Shown: positions 11,480 to 23,480 of the stretch, piece by piece
How positions within the stretch are numbered: the first letter of the stretch is position 1
Layout of the letters: every line of letters begins with the position of its first letter
Source of the DNA: Mangifera indica
Lineage: Eukaryota > Streptophyta > Magnoliopsida > Sapindales > Anacardiaceae
NCBI RefSeq assembly: GCF_011075055.1
Contig: NC_058155.1
Coordinates: 9,519,537 to 9,583,536, forward strand
DNA: 64,000 bases
Direction: 5' to 3'
Notes under the pieces: generated by a model
What the model was told of the DNA's origin: nothing
The model's input: only the letters and a program-made list of their open reading frames with translations
The model's database searches: none
Position numbers and translations under genes: made by a program

Positions 11480-12279
11480 GGCCAAAGGTTTATTTCCCAC
11501 CCAAGGTATGTTGCAATCTCAAGTTTCTATCTTTTATCTTTGATAATACCAAATACTTATCCATGAGTAGTTAAAATTAACAGAACTCTAACACCTTGAA
11601 ATTTTATTTCTTTTTACCCTCCTAAACTTTAAAAACTAAAAGTTTTCCTTAACCTAATTTTTAAAAAATGACAGTTTCACCCTAAGGTTTCGTTTTGAAA
11701 TCTCCAGCGACATCTCCAACTCCATTGTGATGCAAGTTGTTCCAGAATTATAGAGATAGAGAAAGAAGAAACACACACACAGAGAAAATAAGGAAGAACA
11801 GAGAGGAAATTCACACAATTGTTGTGACCTATTCCATTCAAAGATTTTCCCAGCGTTTACATATATCTCCCGCCTAATGATACGTCGCCGTATTGATTAA
11901 ATGTCAAATTACAAAATAGCCATCAAGGTTCTATAAACGACATCTCAACTCTTGTTTATTTAACAGTCTGACACCATATTGCATAAATTGGAAATCCAAC
12001 ACTGTACTAAATTGCATAACAGCTTCCATGCCAACTCAAACGGTTTACTCTGCATCACATTGCCAATGACCTCTCCCTCTCGAAGCATCATCTCTTTTCG
12101 ACGATCTCTTTCCTCCCATTTGGATATCTGATTAGCGTCGGAGAAACCGTGGAAGATGAAGAACTTTGTAAACCACCGTTAATTTTAACTGTTTATGGGT
12201 GAGTGTTTGGTATTATCAAAGATAAATGATGGAAACTTGAAATTACAGCATACCTTGGGTGGGAAATAGTCCTTTGGCC
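11480..12279. mobile_element. Palindromic Mutator-like non-autonomous element (copy C)
   Basis: Ends are GGCCAAAGG... and ...CCTTTGGCC. The flanks 11471-11479 and 12280-12288 are the identical 9-mer TTAGTTTAA, a target-site duplication of the length typical of Mutator-like elements. Subterminal sequences are inverted ('tttcccacccaaggta' against 'taccttgggtgggaaa'). The interior shares 'tgacagtttcaccctaaggttt' and 'cgatctctttcctcccatttgga'-type blocks with element A at 39267. No transposase is encoded. A 330-bp insertion interrupts it at 11728-12057. It lies between the SNARE and PDX3 genes, which are divergently transcribed. Confidence 0.8.
11728..12057. mobile_element. Nested TG...CA insertion, probable solo LTR
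   Basis: The insert begins TGATGCAAG and ends CTGCATCA, with short inverted ends, and is flanked by CATTG on both sides (11723-11727 and 12058-12062). Removing it and one CATTG restores the 'ctccattgccaatgacc' sequence that matches element A ('ctccgttgccgacgacc'). TG...CA ends and a 5-bp duplication fit a solo LTR of a small retrotransposon. No internal coding region is present. Confidence 0.65.
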
Positions 12280-12847
12280 TTAGTTTAATTCATATATTGT
12301 CTTTAGATTCAAAATTTAGGGTTTTATATACTAGGTTCGAGTTTTTCTCATTAAAACCTATGAATTTGGTCGGATTCCCAAGTTTTATTCAAAAAATATA
12401 GAAAAAGAGGAAGAAAAGAGTTGGTCGAAAGCCCTAGATCAAATTCCAAAGAATTATCTCAAATTTGATATTATATTATGGTATTTCGGACTAATCCAGT
12501 TGAAACTATTTTTGCTTTCATTTTCATATCAATTTTGATCAAATTGTGTTGTTAAATTACTTTTTATTATAATTTACTGTTAAATTATTTTATTTTCTTT
12601 TTTAAGATAGAGTTAGAATTAATATGAATTATTTGAATTCAAACCCAAGGTTTAAATATTTGTGTTTGTACTAACACAAATGGAATATAAATTGAAGCTT
12701 GTTTTTCAGTTAAATTTGAGTTTCAGTTCAAAATCTAGAATTGATTTTGTTCTTTTTTTTTGGGCAAAATAAACCAAAGCCCAAAGCCTCAAAAGCACTT
12801 GCGATTTGAAGAAAAGAATATGGTCATTGAAACGCAAAAGCCGAAGA

Positions 12848-15800
12848 ATGACATGCTTTCTTTTAAGCCAGTCACTCCGCCCTCTCACCCTCGCTTACTA
12901 TAAATCTTCCATTCTCAATTCCTTGCCTTCCACCTCCAGTAACTCCTCGGTAACACTCTTTTATCTTCTTCATCTCATTCCTTCTCTCGTATTACGATTG
13001 ACATCATCAACTAACAATTCGTGTAGGTTTTTCTCCGTCCGGTTTCATCTCCTGCAATTCGTACGTTTTGTTCAAAAACCGGTGCAATGTCATCGCTTCC
13101 AAGCCTCCAAAGTTGTCACTCTATATCTTACCTCACCCAACGGGAAGCTGCTGAGGTTGATGAGACTCTCATGGGCCCCCTTGGCTTTAGCGTCGATCAA
13201 CTTATGGTGAATCTGATTTTATTTTCACTATTTTGGTACTTGCTGAATAACTTTAATTATATGATCATGAGAATCATTCTTGTAGGAATTAGCTGGTTTG
13301 AGCGTCGCAGCCTCCATAGCTGAGGTAATTATATGTTTTGTGGTTTTTATTTTTCTTTTAATTGTGTCTGATTTTTCGTTATGATGCTATGTTGATGTGG
13401 ACAAATTTTTGGCAGGTTTATAAACCAAGTGAGTATAATCGCGTTCTTGCAATTTGCGGTCCCGGGAACAATGGAGGTGATGGTTTGGTAGCTGTTCGTC
13501 ATTTGCATCATTTTGGTTACAAACCTTTTGTTTGTTATCCAAAGCGTACGCCAAAGCCACTTTACACTGGTCTGGTTACACAGGTATGGTGTGATACTGG
13601 ACGTGATTTTTTTTTTTTTTTGAATGGTTAGTAAATGCAGTTTTTATGGATTCTTACTCGAGGTAGTGAATATGTAGCTTGAATCACTATCAATACCTTT
13701 CATTCCGGTGGAAGATTTGCCTTTGGACTTGTCCAAGGACTATGATATTCTTGTGGATGCAATGTTTGGCTTCTCTTTTCATGGTAATTTTTATAAGCCT
13801 CTGTTCTTATCATTGGATAAAGCATTTCTCTATATTTAATGATGCGGTTAGTCTATTGCCCTAATCTATTGAGGTTATCCTCATATATATATCTCTTATG
13901 AGAGAGAGATAAGATAGGCAGGTGAGTGGATGTATACTATTTTATCAAGAGAGTATGATTAGATGGTTTTGAAAACTGATTTTACCTTTTACTGGATTCC
14001 CTTTATATAACGCGAGATTATTTCACTTTTATGGTTATATTTCTCTCAACATGTGTCTCTACATATGTGCACACATCTGTATATGGTATGAAATTATCTC
14101 TTAGTACCACCATGAAAACTCAACTCCGTAAAGATCAACCATTTGAATTCTTTTAAACAGTTTACATTCAATAGAGCATAAGATAATTGCATAGCCCAGA
14201 TTCTGATTTTAATGGACATGGGGTTTTACTAGATCAGAGATTGGTTAAGACGGTTTTTGAAGACTGATTTTACCTTTAACTTGACTCTCTTTAAATAACA
14301 CAATAGTATTTCACTTTTATGGTTATATCTCGCTCAACACAGGTCTCTGAATACATGCACACATGTATGTATATAGTGTGAAATTATCTCTTAGTTCCAC
14401 TAGGAAACTCAATTCTATAAATTACAACTGCTTAAATTCTTTTAAACAGTTTATATTCAATAGGGCAGAAATTAATTGTATAGCCTGGGTTTTTATTTTA
14501 GAGGACATGGGATTGTAGTGGATGATAGCAGTATTTTTGGATGCTAGATCTATCTTAGGTCCAGCTACCACTGAATTAGGCGGTTGGTGGTCGGTTTTCT
14601 TGTTTTTTCCTTCCTGTATATAAATCACTTTGTAAAGATTGAATAGAGAATGAAAAATTGGAAGAAAATTCCTTGTTTCCCAGAATTGACTTTTTTTTAT
14701 ATCCTTGTGGACATCTAGTCTGCTTATATATGTAACTTTTCTTACAAGTTTATAATATATCTTCTCAAGGTCATGTAAGAAAAAAAGAAAGTCAATATGA
14801 GTACTAGTATATGTATTGCATCAAACTAAGAAGGATTTATAAGCTAAATTGATTAGGGCCATGTTTCTTATGTAGAAACACCTTGTCTGTTCTTTAATAT
14901 CATCTAACTTCAACTTGTTAAAATCCTTCAGGCACCCCAAGGCCACCTTTTGATGATCTAATTCAGAGATTGGTTTGCTTGCATAGTTATGATCAAAGAC
15001 TGCAAAAGCATTCAGTTATTGTCTCTATAGATATTCCATCTGGGTGGCATGTTGAAGAAGGAGATACTGGTGGCAAAGGCATTAAACCTGACATGTTGGT
15101 ATGCAGTTTTAAATTTAGGGTGTACCCAATAATTTTAGTTTTTATTTTTCTCAAGTTGTCTTTTTATGTAACTTTGGCATTTTCTAGGTTTCTTTAACGG
15201 CCCCAAAGTTGTGTGCAAAGAAATTTAGTGGCCCACACCACTTTCTAGGTGGTAGATTTGTCCCTCCAGCTATTGCGGATAAATATAAGCTTCATCTTCC
15301 ACTGTATCCTGGCACTTCTATGTGTGTGCGAATTGGAAAGCCTCCCCAAATTGATATATCAACTCTAAGAGAAAATTATGTATCTCCAGAGTTTCTTGAG
15401 GAGCAAGCGGAGTCTAACCCCATTGATCAGGTATGAGTTCAAGTAAAATAGTGGAGCATTTATTTCATTTCATATCAATATCTTAAATGTTGGCATGTGG
15501 TTCAATACTTATTGTTGCCGTAAGGTTTGAGAAAATTTTCTTAGACAGTGTTAGCTAACTTTCAAATCCAATTGTCATAAATAAGTCAATCTGTCATTTT
15601 GCAGTTTCGAAAATGGTTTGATGATGCAATGGCTGCTGGCTTGAAGGAACCAAATGCTATGGCCTTGTCAACCGCTAGCAAGGATGGAAAACTGTAACTT
15701 TCTCTTCTTTCAATGGTGTCTTTATCCATAAATAGTAACTCCGTCATTAGATTAACCTAAATGAGTGAATTGGCATGTTGAGCACAATCTCTTTACGCAT

Positions 15801-18800
15801 TCCATGATAAGAATCTCGGGCATGTATAAAAAGGATTCAATTTTGATTTGGACAATGTTTAAAGCTCATACAAAGTGAATTAGCTACATCTTTAAAGGTT
15901 GTATATACTGTTTCTTTTACACAGTACATAATATTTAAGACATAATGTAGAAATTGAAGTAATCATATCTTTTGTCTATAATTGTGTAGCTGAATTTGTA
16001 GCTGTTATGAATCGATAAATGTATAATTAGGACACTGGTTTGTATGCCATTAAAACCCTAGGCTTTCTTCTTTTTACTGCAGTCACTTATTATCACCATG
16101 TCTGAATTTACTACTGTTCTGACTACCATAGCCCACTTTCCTTGTATTCCTTCTAATATTGAATCTCACTCAGTCCAAATTGCCACCATTCGTCTCAATA
16201 GAGATAATTTGTACGTTGGTCTCAATTGGTTAGTATGCATATTTGAGGGCGAGAAAAAATTGGTTACTTGACAAGAGATACTTGTGAGCCCGCAATTACA
16301 GATCCATCACACACAACTAGGGACATCAAGAATTCATGGTTATGATGTGGCTCGTGAATTCCATGGAAGAAGAAATCAGTTCCAACAATATGTGCTACTC
16401 TATGGCTAAAGAACTTTGGGATAATGTTACTGAGATATATAACCTGACTTGGTTAACCAATCTCATAGACAATAATTTACTAAAACTTTTTTTATTCCCT
16501 TGTCAATTGATCAATAATGTTGTTGTTATGTTGCATTGTGAACATATTAATTATTATACCATCATGCCTCCTTAAAATGATTGAAAAAATAATCATCACA
16601 AAAAGGGATTAAAAAACTATATAAACATGTGATGACTATCACAGCTTAGCTAATATTTTCTTGACATGCTATATGGTTTTTTAATCTTCATGTTACTCTT
16701 CTGCAGCTCTTCAAGGATGGTCTTACTGAAAGGAGTTGATATGGATGGTTTTGTCTGGTCAGTGATGTTCCTTTCACCACATTGACTGTGCTTCACTTAG
16801 CATTGTCCTTTTTTTCCTACTGATCAAGTGGCTTACCCACTCCTCTTTCTAAACTCCTTATTAAATGCAGGTACACCAACTATGAAAGTCGAAAGGCACG
16901 CGATTTATCTGAAAATCCTCATGCAGCTCTTCTTTTCTACTGGGATGGTCTAAACCGGCAGGTAATCCAAGTTTGGCATTTTATCTGTGTCCTCGCCATA
17001 GTCATTACTCGGAAGGTTTTGAAAAAAAGGTTTCACAATCCTTATGCAAGGAAACTGTTTCAGTTGATGAAAAGAAAAATAAAAAGGTGAAAAGTAAGGC
17101 ACTTAATCTGTAATCATGTCTAAAAGTGCTTGAATGGTGGTTAAAGATAGTTGGGGTCTTGAGTTCAGGTTTGGAATTTGCGTCTTAGGATTTTATGCCC
17201 CGTTACTTGACCAACTCTATCACATCAAATACTGATGCATAGTGTGCGAAATTGCCATGTAGTTGTCATGCTAAATTTAGCATTGTAGGCATATAAACCA
17301 GGAGTAAGCAATAAAATTGGTATCAAAGTATTATTGTGGACATATATGGCATATGGTGCTTGATGCCTTAATGTCTCGACAATTTAATTTATTGTTTTCA
17401 GATCTACAAAATTTTACCCCAAATTTAAGGCTTGTTGCTACCAAGAACGGAGTTTGGTCAATTAATGTGCTACAGAAGCATTTCACATGGACAATCTCCC
17501 TGTCTTAATACCAATTTTATTGTTTCACTTTGATGTGCAGGTAAGAGTAGAAGGATGTGTGACAAAAGTGTCTGAAGAGGAATCTGAGCAGTACTTCCAT
17601 AGCCGTCCCCGAGGAAGTCAGATCGGAGCAATCGTCAGCAAACAGGTATACATTTGATTATCCATTCTGCTAGATGTTCGAAAACTACAGTTAGCATAAA
17701 CTCATGATATCACTTTTTGCTTCATTCAGAGTTCTGTGATTCCTGGAAGGCATGTTCTACATCAGCAACACAAGGAATTAGAGGAAAAGTTCTCAGATGG
17801 GTAAGCCATTAGCTATTAAAGTGGCTATTATCTTGAATCTCAGTTTTATTTTATTTTACTAGTGGAGACTTATTTTCCTCATCATGATAATTTAATTTCC
17901 ATCACCATGCTTCAGCTGATTCCAAGCTATGCTTCCATTGTCATCTTTTGCACAAAAATATTTCCTGTAAACCAGACGCGCTATAGTTGCTGAAAATTAA
18001 AAGTATTTCCAAATACTGTATAAGTTATTCAAAGTCAAATTAGTTGACCATATGGCAAATGACAATCATATAAAGTTCTTCCTTACCACCCTCCTAATTT
18101 TTTTGGTGGGGGGTGGGTTGGTGTTGGCAAAGAAGAGAAAGAAAAGAAGAAAGTATTCCATATGAGAAATTATATATTAACCTTTTATTTTTATTTTTAA
18201 ATTATTTATTTCCTGTTGACAGAAGTTTAATTCCAAAACCAAAACACTGGGGAGGATATAGGCTTCAACCAGAGCTTTTTGAGTTTTGGCAAGGACAAAA
18301 ATCTCGTTTACATGACAGGTGGGCTATATATCATTCTCTTCTTATACATTACACTAAATAAAACATGTTTATGAATGGGTAGAATGGCTCTGGGCTGAAG
18401 TCTGTTCCAGTTTGGATCAATAGAATCGGTCATAAATGAGCCATATTATTGAGACTGTAATGTTGTGTTTAGCACAACATACTGGATGAACTAGTTTCTT
18501 GGAATGGGACTATATTTAGTTCTCTATGGTTTTCCAATCCTATACTGCAAGAAACATCCCTGAACTACATTGTTTTTGGTGGATCTTTTAATTCCTTGTC
18601 AATTTGATTTTTTAACAGTTGTTGCAATTAACTTGTGATTATAGGGTGTGGCTAATGCACCCTCTGAATTTTCAAATGCACACTATTTTCAACTCACAGA
18701 AGCATGTGTGCTTACAAAACAGACTGGTGCATTTAGTTGCACTCTGAATTTAAGTGATAGTGCATTTTATGACGGAGCATATTCGAACTCTGAATTCATT

Positions 18801-19265
18801 TTGGGTCTCAATCCCCCGATGAAAGTTGTGTGTAGTATTCAACATTAAAAGTTGGAGACAGATGGGTGCTCTTCTAAGCAGAATATTATGATCTTGAAAC
18901 TAAAATCACATAGAAATGCCTTTTTATCATATTCTATTCTAGTTCCCACTAAATGAGCACTTGCTATTGTTACGGAGACATGTCACTAGATAACTTTATT
19001 TTAATTGAACTTTTAAAGCAATTATTAGAACAAAATTAGTGTTTTTCATAGTTGAGAAGTTCTTTAAAACTGAAATGTTGCCATTCATCTTGTAAGTGGA
19101 ATAAAACTCAAGTAGTTATGTAGCTAATAAGACAGGTAATGTGCTCAACTTAAAGGACTGATGCCTTATCAATTGGTAATGAATGTTTTGTTGACCAGGT
19201 TGCAATATTCTCCTCAAGAAGTAAATGGCAAGCAAGTATGGAAAATCAACCGCCTGGCTCCCTGA
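12848..19265 (+). CDS. PDX3: Bifunctional NAD(P)HX epimerase / pyridoxamine 5'-phosphate oxidase
   Basis: Fourteen exons: 12848-12949, 13027-13206, 13286-13324, 13416-13583, 13678-13783, 14932-15098, 15188-15430, 15605-15693, 16707-16757, 16871-16961, 17541-17645, 17730-17800, 18223-18318 and 19199-19265. All are GT-AG and in frame; 524 residues. The first 70 or so residues, Ser/Leu-rich and hydroxylated, look like an organelle transit peptide. Then comes a YjeF_N domain with [11 protein letters not shown] (122-132) and [12 protein letters not shown]; this family epimerises damaged NAD(P)HX. From about 336 is an FMN-dependent PNPOx domain with SSRMVLLKG (366-374), [11 protein letters not shown] and a C-terminal WKINRLAP; this oxidises PNP/PMP to pyridoxal phosphate. 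The fusion is standard in plants. Exon 1 needs a 77-bp intron; the ATG at 13087 is an alternative if that is not spliced. Confidence 0.93.
13955..14517 (+). repeat. Tandem duplication inside PDX3 intron 5
   Basis: Two diverged direct copies lie at about 13955-14226 and 14238-14517. Shared words include 'actgattttacctttaac/ttac', 'tatttcacttttatggttatat', 'gtgaaattatctcttagt' and 'attcttttaaacagttta'. It explains much of the unusual length (1148 bp) of this intron. There is no coding potential. Confidence 0.75.
16100..16450 (+). pseudogene. Fossil Ty1/copia gag fragment in PDX3 intron 8
   Basis: The plus strand encodes, with frame breaks, the typical plant Copia gag N-terminal region (UBN2/retrotransposon-gag family). 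A block ending [14 protein letters not shown] lies near 16165-16215, then a FEGEKKL-like segment near 16240, and [33 protein letters not shown] at 16342-16440. No protease, integrase, reverse transcriptase or LTRs are seen nearby. The insertion is in sense orientation within the 1013-bp intron and does not touch the exons. It is non-functional. Confidence 0.8.
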
Positions 19266-19860
19266 CTACTGTTTCCAACTAAATTGTGAATATCACAATT
19301 CATGGTAAATTTCTTGCCATGAGTCAATTTAATTTATTTTAGTTGCCATATTTGAGTAATGAAACAATAAAAGATACAAGGAGAGGCACAATGATATACG
19401 TTGGTGCTGTTTTCATAGTGTTGGAAATCTCTAAGGTATAACTGATAACTTGATAGATAAAAATCCAATGGGAAAAGAATCAGTGGTCATAATTACTCTG
19501 TTGATGTACTTGCATTATAGCTACAATAGTAACTCAATCATTCAAATACTACTGTTGTTATCATAGGTGAATTCTGTTTTTCTGGTTCTGTTAGTTCATG
19601 AGGAAAGAATCAGTGGTTGTAATTTTTTTAAATTTTTTTTTGGGTAAGTAAGTGATCGTAAATTTCTGTTAACAGCATATGATTGTCATTATATTGGAGT
19701 TGAACTGATTAGGAGCCAGTGGCTTCATCCTTGCTTTGCAAATCACCATTATCTGAAGTCAAATTCCTCGTGGGTCTTCCTCTTATTCTTGAGTTTTTTT
19801 TTTTCGATAGGGACAAAATTGTAGATTTTCTAGATTCTGTTAATGAAAGCTTTGACCTGA
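19266..19860. other. PDX3 3' flank
   Basis: Probable 3' UTR and downstream flank of PDX3. No other gene, RNA or clear repeat was recognised. Confidence 0.4.
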
Positions 19861-19869
19861 AACTCAGTT

Positions 19870-20165
19870 GGCTGTATGTGGGGCTGGATTCAATCTAGTT
19901 GAGCCCGAACAAGACTTGGTTTAAGATCAATTTGAATCCAAACCAGTTTGAGATCCGACAAATTAAAGTTTGAATTCAGCTAAAAAGTAATTTAATTTTA
20001 GATATAATCATAACTTATTTGAATTCGAATGTTCGGATTGATTTAAACTTAACTCATTTTATAAAAACAAGTCTAATCTTTGGCTTAATTCGGCTCGTTT
20101 GATTTGATTTTGAGTGCTAGTTTGAACAACTCCGATTGAATCCAACCTTTGGTACATGTTCATTC
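19870..20165. repeat. Dispersed 'gagttgaact/aaactcgag' repeat, second copy
   Basis: Words such as 'ttgagcccgaacaagac', 'gaatccaaaccagtttgag' and 'ttgattttgagtgctagtttgaac' relate this to the repeats near 11.1, 34.5 and 42.8 kb. It is non-coding and degenerate. Confidence 0.45.
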
Positions 20166-22860
20166 AACATAAACACCTTATTTCTGTGTGCTTGTGAACA
20201 GTTGACACAGAGTTTTTGGCAGTTGTGATGGTAAGTCACTTTATTAGTGGATCTCAAATTTCTTTGTAACATTCCAATATGATGATTGGCCTTTTCCCTA
20301 GATAACTACAAATGAATGTCGTTTTAATAATTTATGGTTTTTTGAAATCATAAAAAGGAAAAGAGTTAGATGGTGTGTTTAATTAAGATGAAGTCTCCTG
20401 GACTGTTGTGGGTCTTTCTTTCAGATTGGTCGTTTGCTTGGTGGATGTTTATTGATGTTAATAGTTGAATTGGAGTGTTGTATTGGGATGTCGATTCTGA
20501 CCAAACTGGGTTCCACCATTAAAGGAAATCAGGAAATCCTTTTCAATCTTCTTTTGACCAGCTTAAACTAAATTCTGACGCTGCTTTTTTAGAGAGGCCA
20601 ATTTAGTGCAAATTGACCACACCACTCCCACTTTCTTTTCCTTCTCAATGAGTGGAATATCAAAATCTCAGGGGTCTATGGAACACATTTAAAGACACTC
20701 TGCATTGTTACACATGAAGCAAAATAATCCAAGAACTTAAGGGTGGGGGAATTTTTTGGTTTTGAAGTGGAAATGATTAGAAGATTCCTCTCTCATCTAA
20801 AGGCCTATCCTATGACGAACTCGAATTTTTAGATAATCCTTTTGGAGGCATTTAGTTGAAAAAGCGATATTAAAAATATTAATTTTGAGTATATAAATAA
20901 GTATATATTTATGTGTATTATTATATAATTATGTATTATTTTATTCTTAATTTAAAATTATCTAATCACATAATAACACATATTAAGTGTGTATTTATTT
21001 ATATATTCAAAGTGAACACACAGATTTATTATTGGTTAAAATATATAAAATTATTCTAATAATCTATCATTTATTATTAATATTATTTTATTTAGTAATA
21101 TTAAATATTTAAATATTATTAAGATAATTTTTATTTTATTATAATTTTATTATTATTAATTTTTAAAACAAAAATGCTCTATAATTAGTATAAAAATTAT
21201 TTTAAAATAATTATACTTATAAATATTTTAGTAAAATAATATTATAATGTTCTTTCATTAAAGTAATGTTATATGTAATTATTTTTAAGTACACAAGTGA
21301 GTATATATATGATATATAATGATGTGATTAAGTGTTATTTTATTTTTAATTTAAAATTTTTTAATCACTTTATATGTGTATTGAAAATGGATATATATAG
21401 TTTTATTGATCCAGTAAAACCAATTCACAAACAGTCAGAAATTAAGAATCTTTGTATTGTATATCCACCCATATAGGCATAGTTTTATTTAGTTTAGTTG
21501 AAAGTGTCAAGGGAAAACAAATCTGGTTAGTTGTGATGGGATGTTCCCATTAGCCTGTATCATCATTGAGGATTGTACAAATGCAGTCCTGAGCCTTGGA
21601 TAATATGAATACCCTTTTGAATGTACAAAAAATGATTCAAAGTGGGGTTTGGATCTATCTCCAAGGCCACATAATGTTGTCCCTCAACAAACATGTGGAA
21701 ATGGAGAAAGGCTGAGAACAATTCCCCAATCCTTCGTATGAAAAATCAGCATAATTTCAAATCTTGACTTGATTGGTGTCTTCATCTAAGGATATATGGG
21801 GAGGGACCCTGAAGAGAAATGGCTAAGAGACGAGGTTTTAAAAGGCAAAAAGATATTAAGTTGAGTGTTTGATATGATTTTTCATCACTAACTGATGTAT
21901 GAATGTAAAGTCTTGTACAAATTAGGTTAAGGTTACAATAATTGAAAGCTCATAAAACTATTGTGTTTACTACTATATAATATGAATAAAAATAAAGAGA
22001 CGTGGTTCAATTAAATGTCAGAAATGCTTATATTCATAGAGTAACTATTAGTAGAGATGTATCCTAAAGAAAATAAATATAATAAACTATAGATGTTCTA
22101 TCATTATGTAATCAACACTTAGTTTTAGAGTCTCTGATCACTAGTTATAATCTCTCATGATCCTTTTTTTTTAGACAATCCTTTATAAATATAAGACTAA
22201 TGAGAAAAAGTTATATTCAAATTAAAATAAGATATTCATAATTTTAATATGATTTATTTTTATACAATTGAACTATATTTACATTATTATAAACATTTTG
22301 ATCGGAAAAGTGAAAATTTTTTCTCTAGATTGTTTCTAAAAAGAAAAAAGAAAATATCAATAAAAGATTTCGAATAAATTCCTTGTTTAGAGGAAGTCTT
22401 CCTACTATCTCAAATTGAAAAGTTTACCTATCTCTTTTACTAGTACAATGTTGGATACATATACACTAAAGTGTTGTCTAATCACTAGTCTTATATAGAA
22501 TTAGATCTTTGAAGAGGTGTTTCTCATATAAAAATCTAGTGGGAACATGGAAGAATACCAAAGTGAGATAAACCTTGTCTGTTCAATTAATAGGTAGGAT
22601 AGAAATTTATTAGCAAAATCATGTTAGCAGGCCACTACCTTTGATCTTAAATTTTTGTTATTTAGGCAAATATTCTTACTTACTAATGGCTCTCAAGGTT
22701 TCATCTTGTCTGCATGTCATGTATTCTGCAATTTTTTTGAGCAAAGCATGACAGAAGTTCACTTCACTTGCAGAAAAGCAAGATCAATTTCCTGGAAATA
22801 GTGCCGGGAAAAAGAGTGCAATTTATAAAAATAATAAATTCAGAATATGGGGGAAAAATA
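20166..22860. repeat. Long AT-rich intergenic region with repeat fragments
   Basis: No gene is recognised. The part at 20870-21400 repeats twice a motif of the form 'tgagtatataaataagtatat ... attattatataatt ... taatcacataataacaca', also seen at 240-430, 4180-4320 and 60230-60350. The segment at 21050-21250 resembles 29620-29880, with alternating 'aatattat' and 'attataattttatta' words. These are probably MITE remains. Region 21400-22860 shows only short frames and poly-T/poly-A tracts. Confidence 0.45.
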
Positions 22861-22868
22861 ATAAAGTA

Positions 22869-22915
22869 GTTAAGCGCCAGAGCCAGAGCCTGAGCCAGAG
22901 CCAGAGAGAGAGATG
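22869..22915. repeat. Simple 'gccaga' repeat
   Basis: The 6-mer 'gccaga/gcctga' is repeated about six times and runs into (ga)n. This is a hexanucleotide microsatellite. The short minus-strand frame across it is a by-product of the repeat. Confidence 0.7.
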
Positions 22916-22975
22916 GTACAACAGTGGTTGACCTCGTGCTTCGTTCAGCCATGAATGTGCACAACCGATAACCCA

Positions 22976-23025
22976 TTAATTAATGGCCAGATAACTAATT
23001 AATGACCAGATAACTAATTCCCACC
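22976..23025. repeat. Short tandem 'ccagataactaatt' duplication
   Basis: The unit 'aatggccagataactaatt' is followed directly by 'aatgaccagataactaatt'. It is a small local duplication of no known role. Confidence 0.65.
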
Positions 23026-23099
23026 AAACGTTTGAACAAATGACAGATTCCCACCATTAAGATTGGAAAAATCAACTTTCAACCTATCTATTAAAAGAT

Positions 23100-23480
23100 A
23101 ACTATTTTTATAAAATTATGGAGAAAACATAAAAGCCCTCAAACTAAATTACAGTTTATTTCCAATTAATATAAATATAAATAGATATGTCAATGACATA
23201 TAATCATATATTTAAAAGTATATTTAATTTTTGAAAATTTTGGATGTGTTAATGAAAATTTTAAGGGTTTTTGAAATTAAAAAAAAATGGAGTGTTTTTT
23301 AAACTTTTTATCATGAGAAATCTATTATAATATTTGAAAAAAATAATATAAATACCTCTAATTATTAAAATTAATAATTGATTTTGATATATGAGAAAAA
23401 TTAACTTTTTTTAAACTTTATAGATCGAAATGTATTTCATCAAACCTTGGGGTGGCAAAAATACTTTAGCCTTCACCGAC
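23100..23480. repeat. AT-rich repeat with a Mutator-family-like right end
   Basis: The interior ('aaaagccctcaaacta', 'atgtcaatgacatataatcatat', 'aattttaagggtttttgaaatt') resembles 31250-31450. The right end 'catcaaaccttggggtggc...tttagcct' resembles the ends of the palindromic elements ('aaaccttgggtgggaaa...ggcct'). The left end is not recognisable. It is probably a decayed relative. Confidence 0.4.

Noticed and set aside
12806..13210. Unspliced 134-codon frame as PDX3 exon 1
   Set aside because: It starts at TTG and runs out of frame with the conserved YLTQREAAE block; a 77-bp intron restores the frame.
22764..22976. 70-codon minus frame over the 'gccaga' repeat
   Set aside because: Its Leu-Ala repeat is produced by a hexanucleotide microsatellite.
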